55,430 nucleotides of DNA from JBBKXP01 sp038251315 (GTDB lineage: Bacteria > Pseudomonadota > Alphaproteobacteria > Rhodobacterales > Rhodobacteraceae). The notes under the pieces are model-generated. The model was given only the letters and a program-made list of their open reading frames with translations, was not told the origin of the DNA and searched no databases. This document shows, piece after piece, positions 23,625 to 33,674 of the stretch. Position 1 is the first letter of the stretch; each line of letters starts with the position of its first letter. The position numbers and the translations under genes are program-made. The stretch spans positions 1-55,430 of the forward strand of contig JBBSBK010000010.1 in NCBI GenBank assembly GCA_038251315.1, in the 5' to 3' direction.

Positions 23625-25268
23625 TTATACCAAACGGCTGGTTTCCACCGCCGCCCGGACGAAATCGGCGAACAGCGGGTGCGGGGCGAAGGGTTTGGAT
23701 TTCAGTTCGGGGTGAAACTGAACCCCGATGAACCACGGATGATCCTGCCATTCGACGATCTCGGGCAGGCGGCCATCGGGCGACATGCCGGAAAAGCACA
23801 AGCCCTTGTCTTCAAGCTGTTTGCGATACTTGATATCGACCTCGTAACGATGCCGGTGGCGTTCTTCGATCGCGGTCGTGCCATAGATGCCCGCGACCTT
23901 TGACCCCGGCGTCAGGGTCGCCGAATAGGCCCCCAGCCGCATCGTGCCGCCCTTATCGTCATCGGTTTTGCGGGCCACGACATGGTTGCCCTGCACCCAC
24001 TCTTTCAGATGGTAAACCACAGGTTCGAAACGCTTTTTCCCAGCCTCGTGGTCGAATTCTTCGGACCCGGCCGTGGTCACACCGGCAACATTGCGCGCTG
24101 CTTCGATCACCGCCATCTGCATGCCCAGACAGATACCCAGATAGGGGGTCTTGTGGGTGCGGGCGAATTCGGCAGCCTTGATCTTGCCCTCGGTGCCACG
24201 TTCGCCGAAACCGCCCGGGACGAGGATGGCATCGAAGGCCTCAAGATGCGGCGCCGGGTCTTCGCGTTCGAACAATTCGGCGTCGACCCATTCGATCTTG
24301 ACCTTGACGCGGTTGGCCATGCCGCCATGCGTCAGCGCCTCGGCGATGGATTTATAGGCGTCTTCAAGCTGGGTATACTTGCCGACGATGGCGATCTTGA
24401 CCTCGCCTTCGGGGTTGTGGATGCGGTCGGACACGTCGCGCCAGACGCTTAGGTCGGGTCTGGGCGCGGGCGAGATCTCGAAGGCGTCCAGCACGGCCTG
24501 ATCCAGACCTTGGGCGTGATAGGCCAGTGGCGCGTCGTAGATCGTCGACAGGTCATAGGCGGCAACGACGGATTCCTTGCGCACATTGCAGAACAGGGCG
24601 ATCTTTTCGCGTTCCTTGTCGGGGATCGGATGTTCGGACCGGCAGACAAGGATATCGGGGGCGATGCCGATGGATTGCAGTTCCTTGACGCTGTGCTGGG
24701 TCGGTTTGGTTTTCAATTCACCGCTGGCCGCGAGGTAGGGCAACAGGGTCAGGTGCATGAAAATGCACTGGCCACGCGGACGGTCGTGGGCGAATTGGCG
24801 GATCGCCTCGAAAAACGGCAGGCCTTCGATATCGCCAACGGTGCCGCCGATTTCGCAGAGCATGAAATCGACCTCATCCGCGCCGATTTTCAAGAAGTCC
24901 TTGATTTCATTGGTGACGTGCGGAATGACCTGAATTGTCTTGCCCAGATAATCGCCCCGGCGTTCCTTTTCCAGCACGGTGGAATAGATCCGCCCCGACG
25001 ATACGGAATCGGTCTGGCGGGCGGCGACGCCGGTGAAGCGTTCGTAGTGCCCAAGGTCCAGATCGGTTTCAGCGCCGTCGTCGGTGACAAAAACCTCGCC
25101 ATGTTCGAAGGGCGACATCGTGCCCGGATCGACGTTGAGATATGGGTCAAGTTTGCGCAGTCGCACTGAGAACCCGCGCGCCTGCAACAATGCGCCAAGG
25201 GCGGCCGAGGCGAGCCCCTTGCCAAGCGATGATACAACGCCGCCGGTAATGAAAACATAACGCGCCAT
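23625..25268 (-). CDS. pyrG: CTP synthase
   Basis: Converts UTP to CTP using ATP and glutamine. The 547-residue protein is full length. The synthetase domain opens with MARYVFITGGVVSSLGKG (P-loop) and has GTMSPFEHGEVFVTDDGAE; the C-terminal glutamine amidotransferase holds the nucleophile in YLGICLGMQMAVIE near residue 385 and the His-Glu pair in GVQFHPELKS near residue 525. All key motifs are intact. It lies 157 bp downstream of secG on the same strand, the usual Rhodobacterales order. A perfect 17-bp palindrome sits in that gap. Confidence 0.97.
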   Translation of the reverse strand: MARYVFITGGVVSSLGKGLASAALGALLQARGFSVRLRKLDPYLNVDPGTMSPFEHGEVFVTDDGAETDLDLGHYERFTGVAARQTDSVSSGRIYSTVLEKERRGDYLGKTIQVIPHVTNEIKDFLKIGADEVDFMLCEIGGTVGDIEGLPFFEAIRQFAHDRPRGQCIFMHLTLLPYLAASGELKTKPTQHSVKELQSIGIAPDILVCRSEHPIPDKEREKIALFCNVRKESVVAAYDLSTIYDAPLAYHAQGLDQAVLDAFEISPAPRPDLSVWRDVSDRIHNPEGEVKIAIVGKYTQLEDAYKSIAEALTHGGMANRVKVKIEWVDAELFEREDPAPHLEAFDAILVPGGFGERGTEGKIKAAEFARTHKTPYLGICLGMQMAVIEAARNVAGVTTAGSEEFDHEAGKKRFEPVVYHLKEWVQGNHVVARKTDDDKGGTMRLGAYSATLTPGSKVAGIYGTTAIEERHRHRYEVDIKYRKQLEDKGLCFSGMSPDGRLPEIVEWQDHPWFIGVQFHPELKSKPFAPHPLFADFVRAAVETSRLV

Positions 25269-25379
25269 TGGCTGGCATCCCCGTGATCGGTCAAATTGCG
25301 GCGCTGTCGCGGTCAGTCAGACACGCATCATCACGGGGTTTGAGTATAGGCGGATTCGGGGGCCACTGGCAACACGTGA

Positions 25380-25396
25380 CGCAACATCATGTTGCG
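25380..25396. promoter_or_regulatory. Perfect 17-bp palindrome between secG and pyrG
   Basis: CGCAACAT-C-ATGTTGCG is perfectly symmetrical and lies 111 bp before the pyrG start and 29 bp after the secG stop. No T-tract follows on the minus strand, so an operator is at least as likely as a terminator. Confidence 0.45.
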
Positions 25397-25425
25397 CCGT
25401 CTTGGCGTCCGCCCAGCGGTTGTGG

Positions 25426-25782
25426 CTATTGTCCCGAAGGCACCAGGGGCGCATCGGTGACCGAAGGCGGCAGCAGGTCGCCGCCAAGATCGGGCGCGGT
25501 TTCGCTGACCGGGGCAGGCTGGTCAGCAAGCCGGTCGAGTACCGACGTCCCGGCCGACTTCTGCGCCGCGATAATGGTCAACGCCAGCGAGGTGCAGATG
25601 AACGCCGCCGCGAGAATCCACGTTGCCTTGCCCATCGCAGTGGCTGCCGAGCGAGCCGACATCGCGCCGCCGCCGCCACCACTGCCCATGCCAAGACCGC
25701 CGCCTTCGGAGCGTTGCATCAGCACAATGGCGATCAGCGACAGGGCAAGGATCAGATGGATGACAAGAACGACGTTTTCCAT
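25426..25782 (-). CDS. secG: Preprotein translocase subunit SecG
   Basis: Accessory subunit of the SecYEG translocon. A 118-residue protein with two transmembrane helices (residues ~4-22 and ~52-72) flanking the classic loop RSEGGGLGMGSGGGGG. A Pro-rich cytoplasmic tail of ~40 residues (PAPVSETAPDLGGDLLPPSV) follows, as is common in alphaproteobacteria. It is followed by pyrG on the same strand; the upstream neighbour is the four-helix membrane protein. Confidence 0.95.
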   Translation of the reverse strand: MENVVLVIHLILALSLIAIVLMQRSEGGGLGMGSGGGGGAMSARSAATAMGKATWILAAAFICTSLALTIIAAQKSAGTSVLDRLADQPAPVSETAPDLGGDLLPPSVTDAPLVPSGQ

Positions 25783-25855
25783 GACGGGCTTTCTGGCGGT
25801 TTGGGCTGCTATCTAGAAGCTGGGCCGGGTTGCCGCAACCCCTGAATGCCCGTGG

Positions 25856-26251
25856 CTATTCGTCCACGTCGTCGACATCGGCCTGCCCGCTCAGCTTGCG
25901 GCGCACGATGCTCCAGGACAGGCCGATTGCCAGCACGACGGAAAGGGTAAAAAGGGCTATCCAGGTGTTCACGGTCGGATTGTTCAGATCGACCAATCCC
26001 TGATCGTACATCACCCAGAGGATCGTCGCCACCAGTGCGAGGATCAGCAACATGCCGAAAGCGCCGATCGAGCGCAGGGTGGCGCGCAGGTAAATGATGT
26101 AGCCGATCAGCAGAACAAGAGCCAAAAGGGCGGTAACAGAGGTGTTGGTTGCATAATTCTGCATCGCCCAGCGGGTGAAATTCCAATCGGTCGGATTGTA
26201 AGTCGCGGCCAGCAGGACAAACGCGAACAGCCAGCGCAGCAGAAAACCCAT
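25856..26251 (-). CDS. Four-helix membrane protein (DUF6524-like)
   Basis: A 131-residue inner-membrane protein with four predicted helices (residues ~3-17, 39-55, 62-80, 93-113). The N-terminal MGFLLRWLFAFVLLAATYNP and a following TDWNFTRWA segment, plus WVMYDQGLVDLNNP between helices three and four, resemble a conserved family of unknown function that I recall as DUF6524. The tail is acidic (QADVDDVDE). It is divergent from purA with a 143-bp gap and lies upstream of secG. No function can be proposed. Confidence 0.75.
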   Translation of the reverse strand: MGFLLRWLFAFVLLAATYNPTDWNFTRWAMQNYATNTSVTALLALVLLIGYIIYLRATLRSIGAFGMLLILALVATILWVMYDQGLVDLNNPTVNTWIALFTLSVVLAIGLSWSIVRRKLSGQADVDDVDE

Positions 26252-26394
26252 CGTCGTTCACTCCGTCACTTTTGCGACCCTTGATGCCCGCTGCAGGGTA
26301 GGACTGTCCAGCCGAGATGCGACGAAATTGCGGTTTCGCCCTGTTGGCGGGGCCGCTATACGGGGCCGGGGTTGACCCGCGCAAAGGACATGAC

Positions 26395-27686
<1,292 letters not shown>

Positions 27687-27687
<1 letters not shown>

Positions 27688-27923
27688 TGGCGCTTTCGTA
27701 CAAATCGCGCCGCCGCTGGGCGCTGGTTTTGCTGCTGGTCTGGCTGCCGGTCTACGTCATCGTTGCCGCGACGATTCTGAGCACCCTTGGCCGCCCGCCG
27801 GTCTGGATCGAACTGGCGGTCTATGCCGTGCTTGGCGTCGCCTGGGCGTTGCCGTTCCGGTTCGTGTTTCGCGGTATCGGTCAGGCCGACCCTGATGCGC
27901 CGCGCGCACCTGACGGCGAGTGA
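27687..27923 (+). CDS. DUF2842 small membrane protein
   Basis: A 78-residue protein with two transmembrane helices (residues ~10-34 and ~41-60) and a basic N terminus (MALSYKSRRRWALVLLLVWL). It fits the DUF2842 family, conserved in alphaproteobacteria and of unknown function. Its ATG overlaps the purA stop as TGATG, indicating translational coupling. The short tail is Pro/Asp-rich (ADPDAPRAPDGE). A rho-independent terminator follows. Confidence 0.85.
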
Positions 27924-27928
27924 TCCAG

Positions 27929-27955
27929 AGGCGCGGCTGTCAGCGCGCGCGTTTT
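27929..27955 (+). terminator. Terminator after purA-DUF2842
   Basis: GCGCG (27929-27933) pairs with CGCGC (27944-27948) and is followed by a run of six T (27950-27955), 6 bp after the DUF2842 stop. A tandem GGCGACC x3 tract follows at 27958-27978 without obvious role. Confidence 0.7.
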
Positions 27956-28079
27956 TTCGGGCGACCGGCGACCGGCGACGGAGCAGGCGGTGCCACCTAA
28001 GGGTCGGTTTGCGCGAATGGTTGACATGCAAAGGCAGCGCCGGGCAAGAGCGCTGTCTTTGGTCTGATTGAGGACTGTC

Positions 28080-30209
28080 CTACCCGCGTGCGGCGATCGC
28101 CTCGGGGCGGAACCGGGTCTGGTCGGAAATCTGGAACCGGCCATTGCGGATCTTTGCTATCCGGCCCTGTCGCAGCAGAGTGCCAAAGGACCGCAGCCCG
28201 TCTTCGCGGCTAAAATCCTCGGGTGACAATTGGCGCACCTTGCGCATGATTTCCGGGCGCGAAAAGTCGTCCATCCCTTCGACGAAGGCGGTGTAGGCTG
28301 CGGCCGCTTCAAGCAGATCCTGCAGCGATGTCGCGCCGAAGATTTTCACATATTCGGCGAAAGACCCGACGTCCACATCAGCTTCGACCGGCGCAATGGC
28401 TTCGATTTGCACCCGGCGCGGGCGGACCGGGGTGACCAATGCCGGGGCCAGAGCCGTTTCTTCAACCGGCATGTCGATCCGCTGCGAGGCGACAAGTTTA
28501 AGCGGCGCCGGGCGCGGCCGTTCGGCATCGGCGCGGTGCTGGCCATCGGGGCGGGCACGGCGCGGCCTCACGACCTGATCCAGATCGTCGCGGAAAGCAT
28601 TTTCGGCCTTGTCGGTGGCGCGGGCGGGTTCGCCCATCCGACGCGCGGCTTCGGTTGCGGCGACGGCAGCCTTGAGCTGGGCGATGGCCTGACGGCGGCG
28701 GTTGCCTTCGGGTTCGCGCAATTCGGCGTCGGTCTGCGACAGGATGCGCGACATCGCCGCCTCGTCGGCGTCAGGCTCGGTGTCGAGGATGGCACGGCCC
28801 GGGCGGGGGTCATGCGCAGCCGCCGTGGCATCGTCGTCGGATGGTCCGTCTTTGTCGGCATCGGCGTCGTCGGCCCCGGTCAGGTCCAGATCGGCGTCAT
28901 CGGTCTCCACATCGTCCGCCATGTCTTCGGCTGACCAGGCATCATCGTCACCGTCGCCGGTGTCACGTTCCACGTCCGCCAGTTCTTCGAGAAGTTCAGC
29001 CTCTTCTTCAGCGGAAAGACCCGATCGATCGTCAGCAACAGCGAAATCATCAAGATCATTGATGCCGTCGAGGATTGCCAGATCAGGCAGTTCAGGCCGG
29101 TTGACCCAATCGTCTCCCTCGGCTTCGGCGGGATCCTCGGGCGTTTCCGCTTCGAGCCGGCCTCTGGCGACGGCCCGTTCAAAATCGCTCCGCTTCATGC
29201 GGATGACGCGGGCGCGCGGGGTCGGCATTTCGATCGCGACAGTCTGGCTGACACGCGCTTCGTCGGCCTCGGCGGCGGTATCGTTTGCGTCTGCCGGATC
29301 GACGTCGGGTCGGTCAGCATGATCGGCAAGATTATCGTCAACGTCGTCATAAGCCGGAGAGACCCGCGCCATCATGGCGCCGATGCTTTCGATTTCATCG
29401 GCACGATCCTCGGATGCCGGTTCGTCGTTCTGCGGGTCGACGGCTTGATCCTCGTCTGCCTGATCCGCGTAAGCGACGTCAGCATCGTCTGCGATATCGA
29501 TTCCGCCCAGCGCGTCGTGGAGAGCCTGATTGTCGCTGTCGTCATCCAACGGATCGGAACCGATGGAATCATCTTCACCCGCGTCATCGCCAATATCGAG
29601 GTCGACGCGGTGCTGGCCGACGACAGCGCGGATGCGTTGAAGTTTGGCGGCAACGCTGTCGGCGTCTGGCTGGAGGGTGACTGTAGCGACGGATTCGTCG
29701 ATGACGGGTGTCGCCGGGGCGGGTGCCGCGAACGCCTGGACATGATCGCCAGCTTCGGCCCCGGTCCCGCGTCCGGCAGCGTCTGACGTCACCGCCACGC
29801 TGATATCCTGATCTGCGAAGTCGCCAAATACGGTGACGGGTTCCGCAGGTGCGGCCAACGGCGCCATCGGAACGGCACGAGCCGCGGGCGGCATCGCCGG
29901 TTCTATTGGTGCGACCGATTCGTCGGCGTCTTCTTCGGCATCTGGGTCCAGTGCGGCACCGGTGCGCAGGGTGATCCCGGATGCGTCCATCCGAGCCTCG
30001 ACCCGGCGGGCGACCTCGCGCTGGGCAATCCGCGTCAGCATTTCTGCATCGGGCGTCGGCGGTTCGGCCCCGAAATAGCGGTCATCCGCCGCCAGATCAC
30101 GGAAATATTCTGCAATCGCCTTCATTGTCGAAAACGAATCGTCGAACCCTTCAAGGGTGCATGAGAACGTTCCATAGGAAACGGTCAGAATCTTGCTTGG
30201 GCCTACCAT
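28080..30209 (-). CDS. Large acidic protein with conserved ends (unknown function)
   Basis: A 709-residue protein, no signal peptide or membrane segment. The first ~60 residues are highly regular (KILTVSYGTFSCTLEGFDDS, then TMKAIAEYFRDLAADDRYFG) and the last ~110 resemble a small domain ending in a wing-like LLRQGRIAKIRNGRFQI. The middle ~450 residues are low-complexity and strongly acidic, with dense Asp/Glu/Ala runs (for example DDVETDDADLDLTGADDADA), so probably disordered. I recall alike proteins in other Rhodobacterales with the same ends, but no function. The wing-like end suggests DNA or protein binding. It is divergent from thiN. Confidence 0.8.
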   Translation of the reverse strand: MVGPSKILTVSYGTFSCTLEGFDDSFSTMKAIAEYFRDLAADDRYFGAEPPTPDAEMLTRIAQREVARRVEARMDASGITLRTGAALDPDAEEDADESVAPIEPAMPPAARAVPMAPLAAPAEPVTVFGDFADQDISVAVTSDAAGRGTGAEAGDHVQAFAAPAPATPVIDESVATVTLQPDADSVAAKLQRIRAVVGQHRVDLDIGDDAGEDDSIGSDPLDDDSDNQALHDALGGIDIADDADVAYADQADEDQAVDPQNDEPASEDRADEIESIGAMMARVSPAYDDVDDNLADHADRPDVDPADANDTAAEADEARVSQTVAIEMPTPRARVIRMKRSDFERAVARGRLEAETPEDPAEAEGDDWVNRPELPDLAILDGINDLDDFAVADDRSGLSAEEEAELLEELADVERDTGDGDDDAWSAEDMADDVETDDADLDLTGADDADADKDGPSDDDATAAAHDPRPGRAILDTEPDADEAAMSRILSQTDAELREPEGNRRRQAIAQLKAAVAATEAARRMGEPARATDKAENAFRDDLDQVVRPRRARPDGQHRADAERPRPAPLKLVASQRIDMPVEETALAPALVTPVRPRRVQIEAIAPVEADVDVGSFAEYVKIFGATSLQDLLEAAAAYTAFVEGMDDFSRPEIMRKVRQLSPEDFSREDGLRSFGTLLRQGRIAKIRNGRFQISDQTRFRPEAIAARG

Positions 30210-30355
30210 CTTACTGCTCGCTTTCTATCACATTCAGCAATTCAGGGTTTACCATGAATTGGATCGCAATCCGGAACAGGAAGGCGTTAATATCGGTATT
30301 ATTTCGGGGCGTTTTCAAGGCAGGTTGCCGGGACAGCGGGTAATGCGGGCAAGTG

Positions 30356-31012
30356 ATGTTCATTGTTGACAGTTCCGACGCGGTGACCCTGGTTGGCGGT
30401 GCCGACCCTAGCCTCGCCGACCTTACCACTGCCTTAAGCCATGCGCCAATTCTTGTCGCTGCCGATGGCGGGGCCGATGCCGTGCTGGCGGCAGGGTTGC
30501 GCCCGCAGGCCGTGATCGGCGACATGGACAGCCTCGGTCCGGCGGCACGGTCAACCTTTGCCGATTGTCTGCACCCGGTCGGCGAACAAGCCACGACAGA
30601 TTTCGAAAAGTGCCTGACCCGTATCGCCGCACCGCTCATCATTGCGGTCGGCTTTACCGGCGGCCGGCTAGATCATACCTTGGCGGTGCTGAACGTGTTG
30701 GCCCGCCACGTGAACCGTCAGGTCATTCTTTTGGGTCGCGACGATGTCAGCTTTCTCGTGCCACGGGGCCATATCGTCCTAACCCTGCCGGTGGGGATGC
30801 GGCTGTCGCTGCTGCCGCTGGCGGAAGCGCGTGTTGACACTGCAGGCCTGCGCTGGCCGGTGGTGGATGCTGCGATGCATCCGACCGGATACATCAGCCC
30901 TTCGAACGCGGTCGCAGAACCTCGGGTTGATATCCACGCGATAGGTCCGGTGCTGGTCAGCTTGCCGCCCGATGCGCTTGGGTACGTGATTGACGCTGTT
31001 TGCGGGCGATGA
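30356..31012 (+). CDS. thiN: Thiamine diphosphokinase
   Basis: Pyrophosphorylates thiamine to the active cofactor. A 218-residue protein with the family motifs in order: AADGGADAVLAAGLRPQAVI, GDMDSLG, TTDFEKCL and GFTGGRLDHTLAVL. The ATG at 30356 is preferred over the GTG at 30353. No TPP riboswitch is visible in the 147-bp upstream region shared with the divergent acidic protein. The chain is near the usual length. An EamA exporter lies convergently downstream. Confidence 0.9.
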   Translation: MFIVDSSDAVTLVGGADPSLADLTTALSHAPILVAADGGADAVLAAGLRPQAVIGDMDSLGPAARSTFADCLHPVGEQATTDFEKCLTRIAAPLIIAVGFTGGRLDHTLAVLNVLARHVNRQVILLGRDDVSFLVPRGHIVLTLPVGMRLSLLPLAEARVDTAGLRWPVVDAAMHPTGYISPSNAVAEPRVDIHAIGPVLVSLPPDALGYVIDAVCGR

Positions 31013-31090
31013 TGTCGTGTCCGAGACAGATGGTGATGATGGCGAAAGCAGAGTGTAGAGAAAGGAACAGCCGGTCGTCGTGCCGGCAGG

Positions 31091-32026
31091 CTAATCGCCG
31101 TCAGGCCGGGGGGAAATCGGCAGAACCACCGAGCCGTTCCGCGCCGTCACCCGCTCGCGGTGGACGATGTAAAGGCCTGACGCGACGATGATACCGATCC
31201 CGACCCATGTCAGAGCATTGGGAAAGTCGTTGAAGATCACGTAGCCAAGTGTCGCTGCGCTGACGATCTCGAGATAGTGCAGCGGCGCGAGTGTGGCGGA
31301 TGGCGCGTAGCGCAGGGCGTAGGTCATCAGCATGTGCGCCACTGCCGAGGCGGCGCCCACCCCGGCGAGCCAGATCCATGCCCGCCCCTGCGGCCAGACC
31401 GGATCGAGATCGGTGATGCCGCTGCCGTTGGCCAGCCAGATCACCGGCAGACACATGACCGTGGCGATTGTGGCGGTGTGATACTGCATCGGCACCGGGT
31501 GCATCCGTTGTCCCAGTGAGCGTGTGACCAGCATGTAACCGGCAAAGAATATGGCCGTGCCAAGGGGGTAAAGTGCGACGGTTCCAAAAGCCGCGAAACT
31601 TGGCTGGATCACCAGCATCGATCCGGCAAAGCCGACCGCGCTGGCTCCGATCCGGCGCGGCCCGACTTCGTCGTTGAACAACAGCTTGCCGAGGATCAGC
31701 AGCAGGAAGGGTTCGACAAAGGCGATGGCCAGGGCATCCGCGAGTGGCATCACCTGCACGGCGGCGACGAAGCAATAGGTTGACAGGATCAGGAACAGAG
31801 CGCGCAGGGCCAACGGCACGATGACGCCGCGCCCGATCCTGATCCCGTAGCCCAGCCAGAGGCAGACCGGCAACATCAGCGCCGCCTGTACGACGAACCG
31901 GGCGGCGGTGACCTGCCCGACCGGGATCGATTGAGCGGCCAGTTTCGACGCCACGTCGATCAACGGCGCGCTGACGCAGAAGCCGAGCATCAGGGCGACG
32001 CCGAGGAGGATGCGGTCTTGGGTCAT
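31091..32026 (-). CDS. EamA/DMT-family membrane exporter (second copy)
   Basis: A 311-residue inner-membrane protein with about ten hydrophobic helices and two EamA repeats (MTQDRILLGVALMLGFCVSA near the start; GTAIFFAGYMLVTRSLGQRM near the middle). The motif ADALAIAFVEPFLLLILGKLL is characteristic of the family. The ATG at 32026 is chosen because hydrophobic homology starts there; upstream codons enter a repeat-bearing intergenic region. It is not closely similar to the exporter at 20208. Substrate unknown; amino-acid or S-adenosylmethionine-type carriers are family possibilities. It is convergent with thiN. Confidence 0.88.
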   Translation of the reverse strand: MTQDRILLGVALMLGFCVSAPLIDVASKLAAQSIPVGQVTAARFVVQAALMLPVCLWLGYGIRIGRGVIVPLALRALFLILSTYCFVAAVQVMPLADALAIAFVEPFLLLILGKLLFNDEVGPRRIGASAVGFAGSMLVIQPSFAAFGTVALYPLGTAIFFAGYMLVTRSLGQRMHPVPMQYHTATIATVMCLPVIWLANGSGITDLDPVWPQGRAWIWLAGVGAASAVAHMLMTYALRYAPSATLAPLHYLEIVSAATLGYVIFNDFPNALTWVGIGIIVASGLYIVHRERVTARNGSVVLPISPRPDGD

Positions 32027-32076
32027 GTGGCGAGCGGTAAAGTTGTGGCTGGCCACTGTCCAGCCGGATTGCGGCC

Positions 32077-32092
32077 GTGGGTGGAAACCCAC
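32077..32092. repeat. Palindrome GTGGGT-GGAA-ACCCAC
   Basis: A 6-bp stem with GGAA loop in the 274-bp gap between the exporter start and the sdaA stop. It resembles the ATGGGTT/AACCCAT hairpin at 32278-32293, and both look like REP-type elements of the GTGGGTT...AACCCAC class. The rest of the gap is GC-rich with no credible gene. Confidence 0.45.
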
Positions 32093-32273
32093 AGGGATCC
32101 GGGATGGGGGAGCAAACCGGCGGTAAAGGTGTGCCGCCCCCACCTGTGCCAGACCCCCTCACCGAGATTCTGGCCAAAAGACAGTGGCCGAATCTTCAAA
32201 TTCACTTGGCCATGGACACTCCCCCAGAGGGGCCGCAATTTGCCGAGCGCGGCACGGCCAGCAGGGTGAGAAT

Positions 32274-32300
32274 CGGCATGGGTTTCAACCCATACGCCGT
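32274..32300 (-). terminator. Hairpin after sdaA
   Basis: ATGGGTT-TC-AACCCAT (32278-32293) is perfect and is extended by CGGC (32274-32277) with GCCG (32296-32299) around a 2-nt bulge. It starts immediately after the sdaA stop, but lacks a long T-tract. Confidence 0.5.
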
Positions 32301-33674
32301 TCAACAGTTCGGAACGTTCACCGCCAGTCCGCCCAGGGCCGTTTCCTTGTATTTTTCGCTCATGTCCGCTCCAGTCTGCCGCATCGTCTCGATCGCGGCG
32401 TCCAGCGGCACCAGATGCACACCGTCGCCACGCAGAGCGAGCGAGGCCGCCGACACCGCCTTGATGCACCCCAGCCCGTTCCTTTCGATGCAAGGCACCT
32501 GCACCAGCCCGCGGATCGGGTCGCAGGTCATCCCCAGATGGTGTTCCAGTGCAATCTCGGCAGCGTTTTCCACCTGTTCCGGCGTGCCGCCCATCACCGC
32601 GCAAAGCCCCGCCGCGGCCATTGCTGCCGCCGATCCCACCTCGGCTTGACAGCCGCACTCGGCGCCCGAAATCGAGGCGTTGAACTTGATCAGCCCACCG
32701 ATCGCAGCGGCCGTCAGCAGGAAATCGGGAACGCCTTTCATAGACGCGCCCGGCACATGGTCCAGCCAGTAGCGGATCGTCGCGGGCACCACACCCGCCG
32801 CCCCATTTGTCGGGGCGGTCACCACCTGCCCACCGGCGGCGTTTTCTTCGTTCACCGCCATGGCATAGGTCGACATGTAATCGTTGATCGTATGCGGCGG
32901 GGTCTGGTTCAGCCCGCGTTCGGCCTGCAGCGCGTCCCAGATCCCCTTGGCCCGCCGACGCACCTTGAGGCCGCCGGGCAGAATCCCATCCGTCACCAAC
33001 CCTCTGTTGATGCAGGCATTCATCACGTCCCAGATTCGCGACAGCCCCTTGTCGATCTCGCCCGCAGGGCGGCGGGCCAGTTCGTTGGCGCGTTTCATCG
33101 CCGCCACCGACAGCCCGCTTTCGGCGGCCATGTTCAGCATCTGAACCGCCGATCTGAACGGAAAGGGGACGCTGGGGCCGGTATCGGTATCCTTGCCGGC
33201 GGCCAGTTCGGCTTCAGTCAGGACAAAACCGCCGCCGATGGAATAATATGTCACCTGGGCCACGACGTCGCCCTGCGCGTCGGTCCCTTTCAGGATCATC
33301 CCGTTGGCATGGCCGGGCAGGGCGGGGCCGTAGTCGAACAGCAGATGATCGGCGGGGACGAAGGCCAGTCGCGGCAGGCCATCGGGCGTCACATGCCCTT
33401 CGGCCTTGATCCGGGCAAGTTCGGCCTCGGCTTTGCCGGCGTCATAGTCGTCAGCCCGAAAACCGGCCAACCCCAGAATGATCGCCCGGTCCGTCGCATG
33501 CCCGACTCCGGTAAACGCGAGGCTGCCGTGCAGCGACGCCCGCAGACCTGCCACCTTGAAAGGCTGGGCCCGGAGGTGGTCAAGGAACCGCGCCGCCGCG
33601 ACCATCGGCCCGATCGTATGCGACGACGACGGTCCGACCCCGACCTTGAACATATCGAACACGGAGAGAAACAT
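32301..33674 (-). CDS. sdaA: L-serine ammonia-lyase (iron-sulfur type)
   Basis: Deaminates L-serine to pyruvate and ammonia. A 457-residue single-chain enzyme. The N-terminal beta domain opens with MFLSVFDMFKVGVGPSSSHT, the serine-type SSSHT signature. The C-terminal alpha domain has the [4Fe-4S] cysteines in SGAECGCQAEVGS, near residues 341-343, and in MTCDPIRGLVQVPC, near 384 and 395. All features of an active enzyme are seen. Its ATG overlaps the stop of the glutathione S-transferase gene by one base, so the two form an operon. A hairpin follows its stop. Confidence 0.96.
   Translation of the reverse strand: MFLSVFDMFKVGVGPSSSHTIGPMVAAARFLDHLRAQPFKVAGLRASLHGSLAFTGVGHATDRAIILGLAGFRADDYDAGKAEAELARIKAEGHVTPDGLPRLAFVPADHLLFDYGPALPGHANGMILKGTDAQGDVVAQVTYYSIGGGFVLTEAELAAGKDTDTGPSVPFPFRSAVQMLNMAAESGLSVAAMKRANELARRPAGEIDKGLSRIWDVMNACINRGLVTDGILPGGLKVRRRAKGIWDALQAERGLNQTPPHTINDYMSTYAMAVNEENAAGGQVVTAPTNGAAGVVPATIRYWLDHVPGASMKGVPDFLLTAAAIGGLIKFNASISGAECGCQAEVGSAAAMAAAGLCAVMGGTPEQVENAAEIALEHHLGMTCDPIRGLVQVPCIERNGLGCIKAVSAASLALRGDGVHLVPLDAAIETMRQTGADMSEKYKETALGGLAVNVPNC

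Noticed and set aside
27958..27978. Three tandem GGCGACC units
   Set aside because: Short, imperfect at the third unit and without spacers; not a CRISPR or satellite of note.
32023..32658. Minus-strand open frame across the gap before sdaA's end
   Set aside because: It covers the hairpin-bearing gap and the sdaA 3' end in another frame, with low-complexity composition and no domain.
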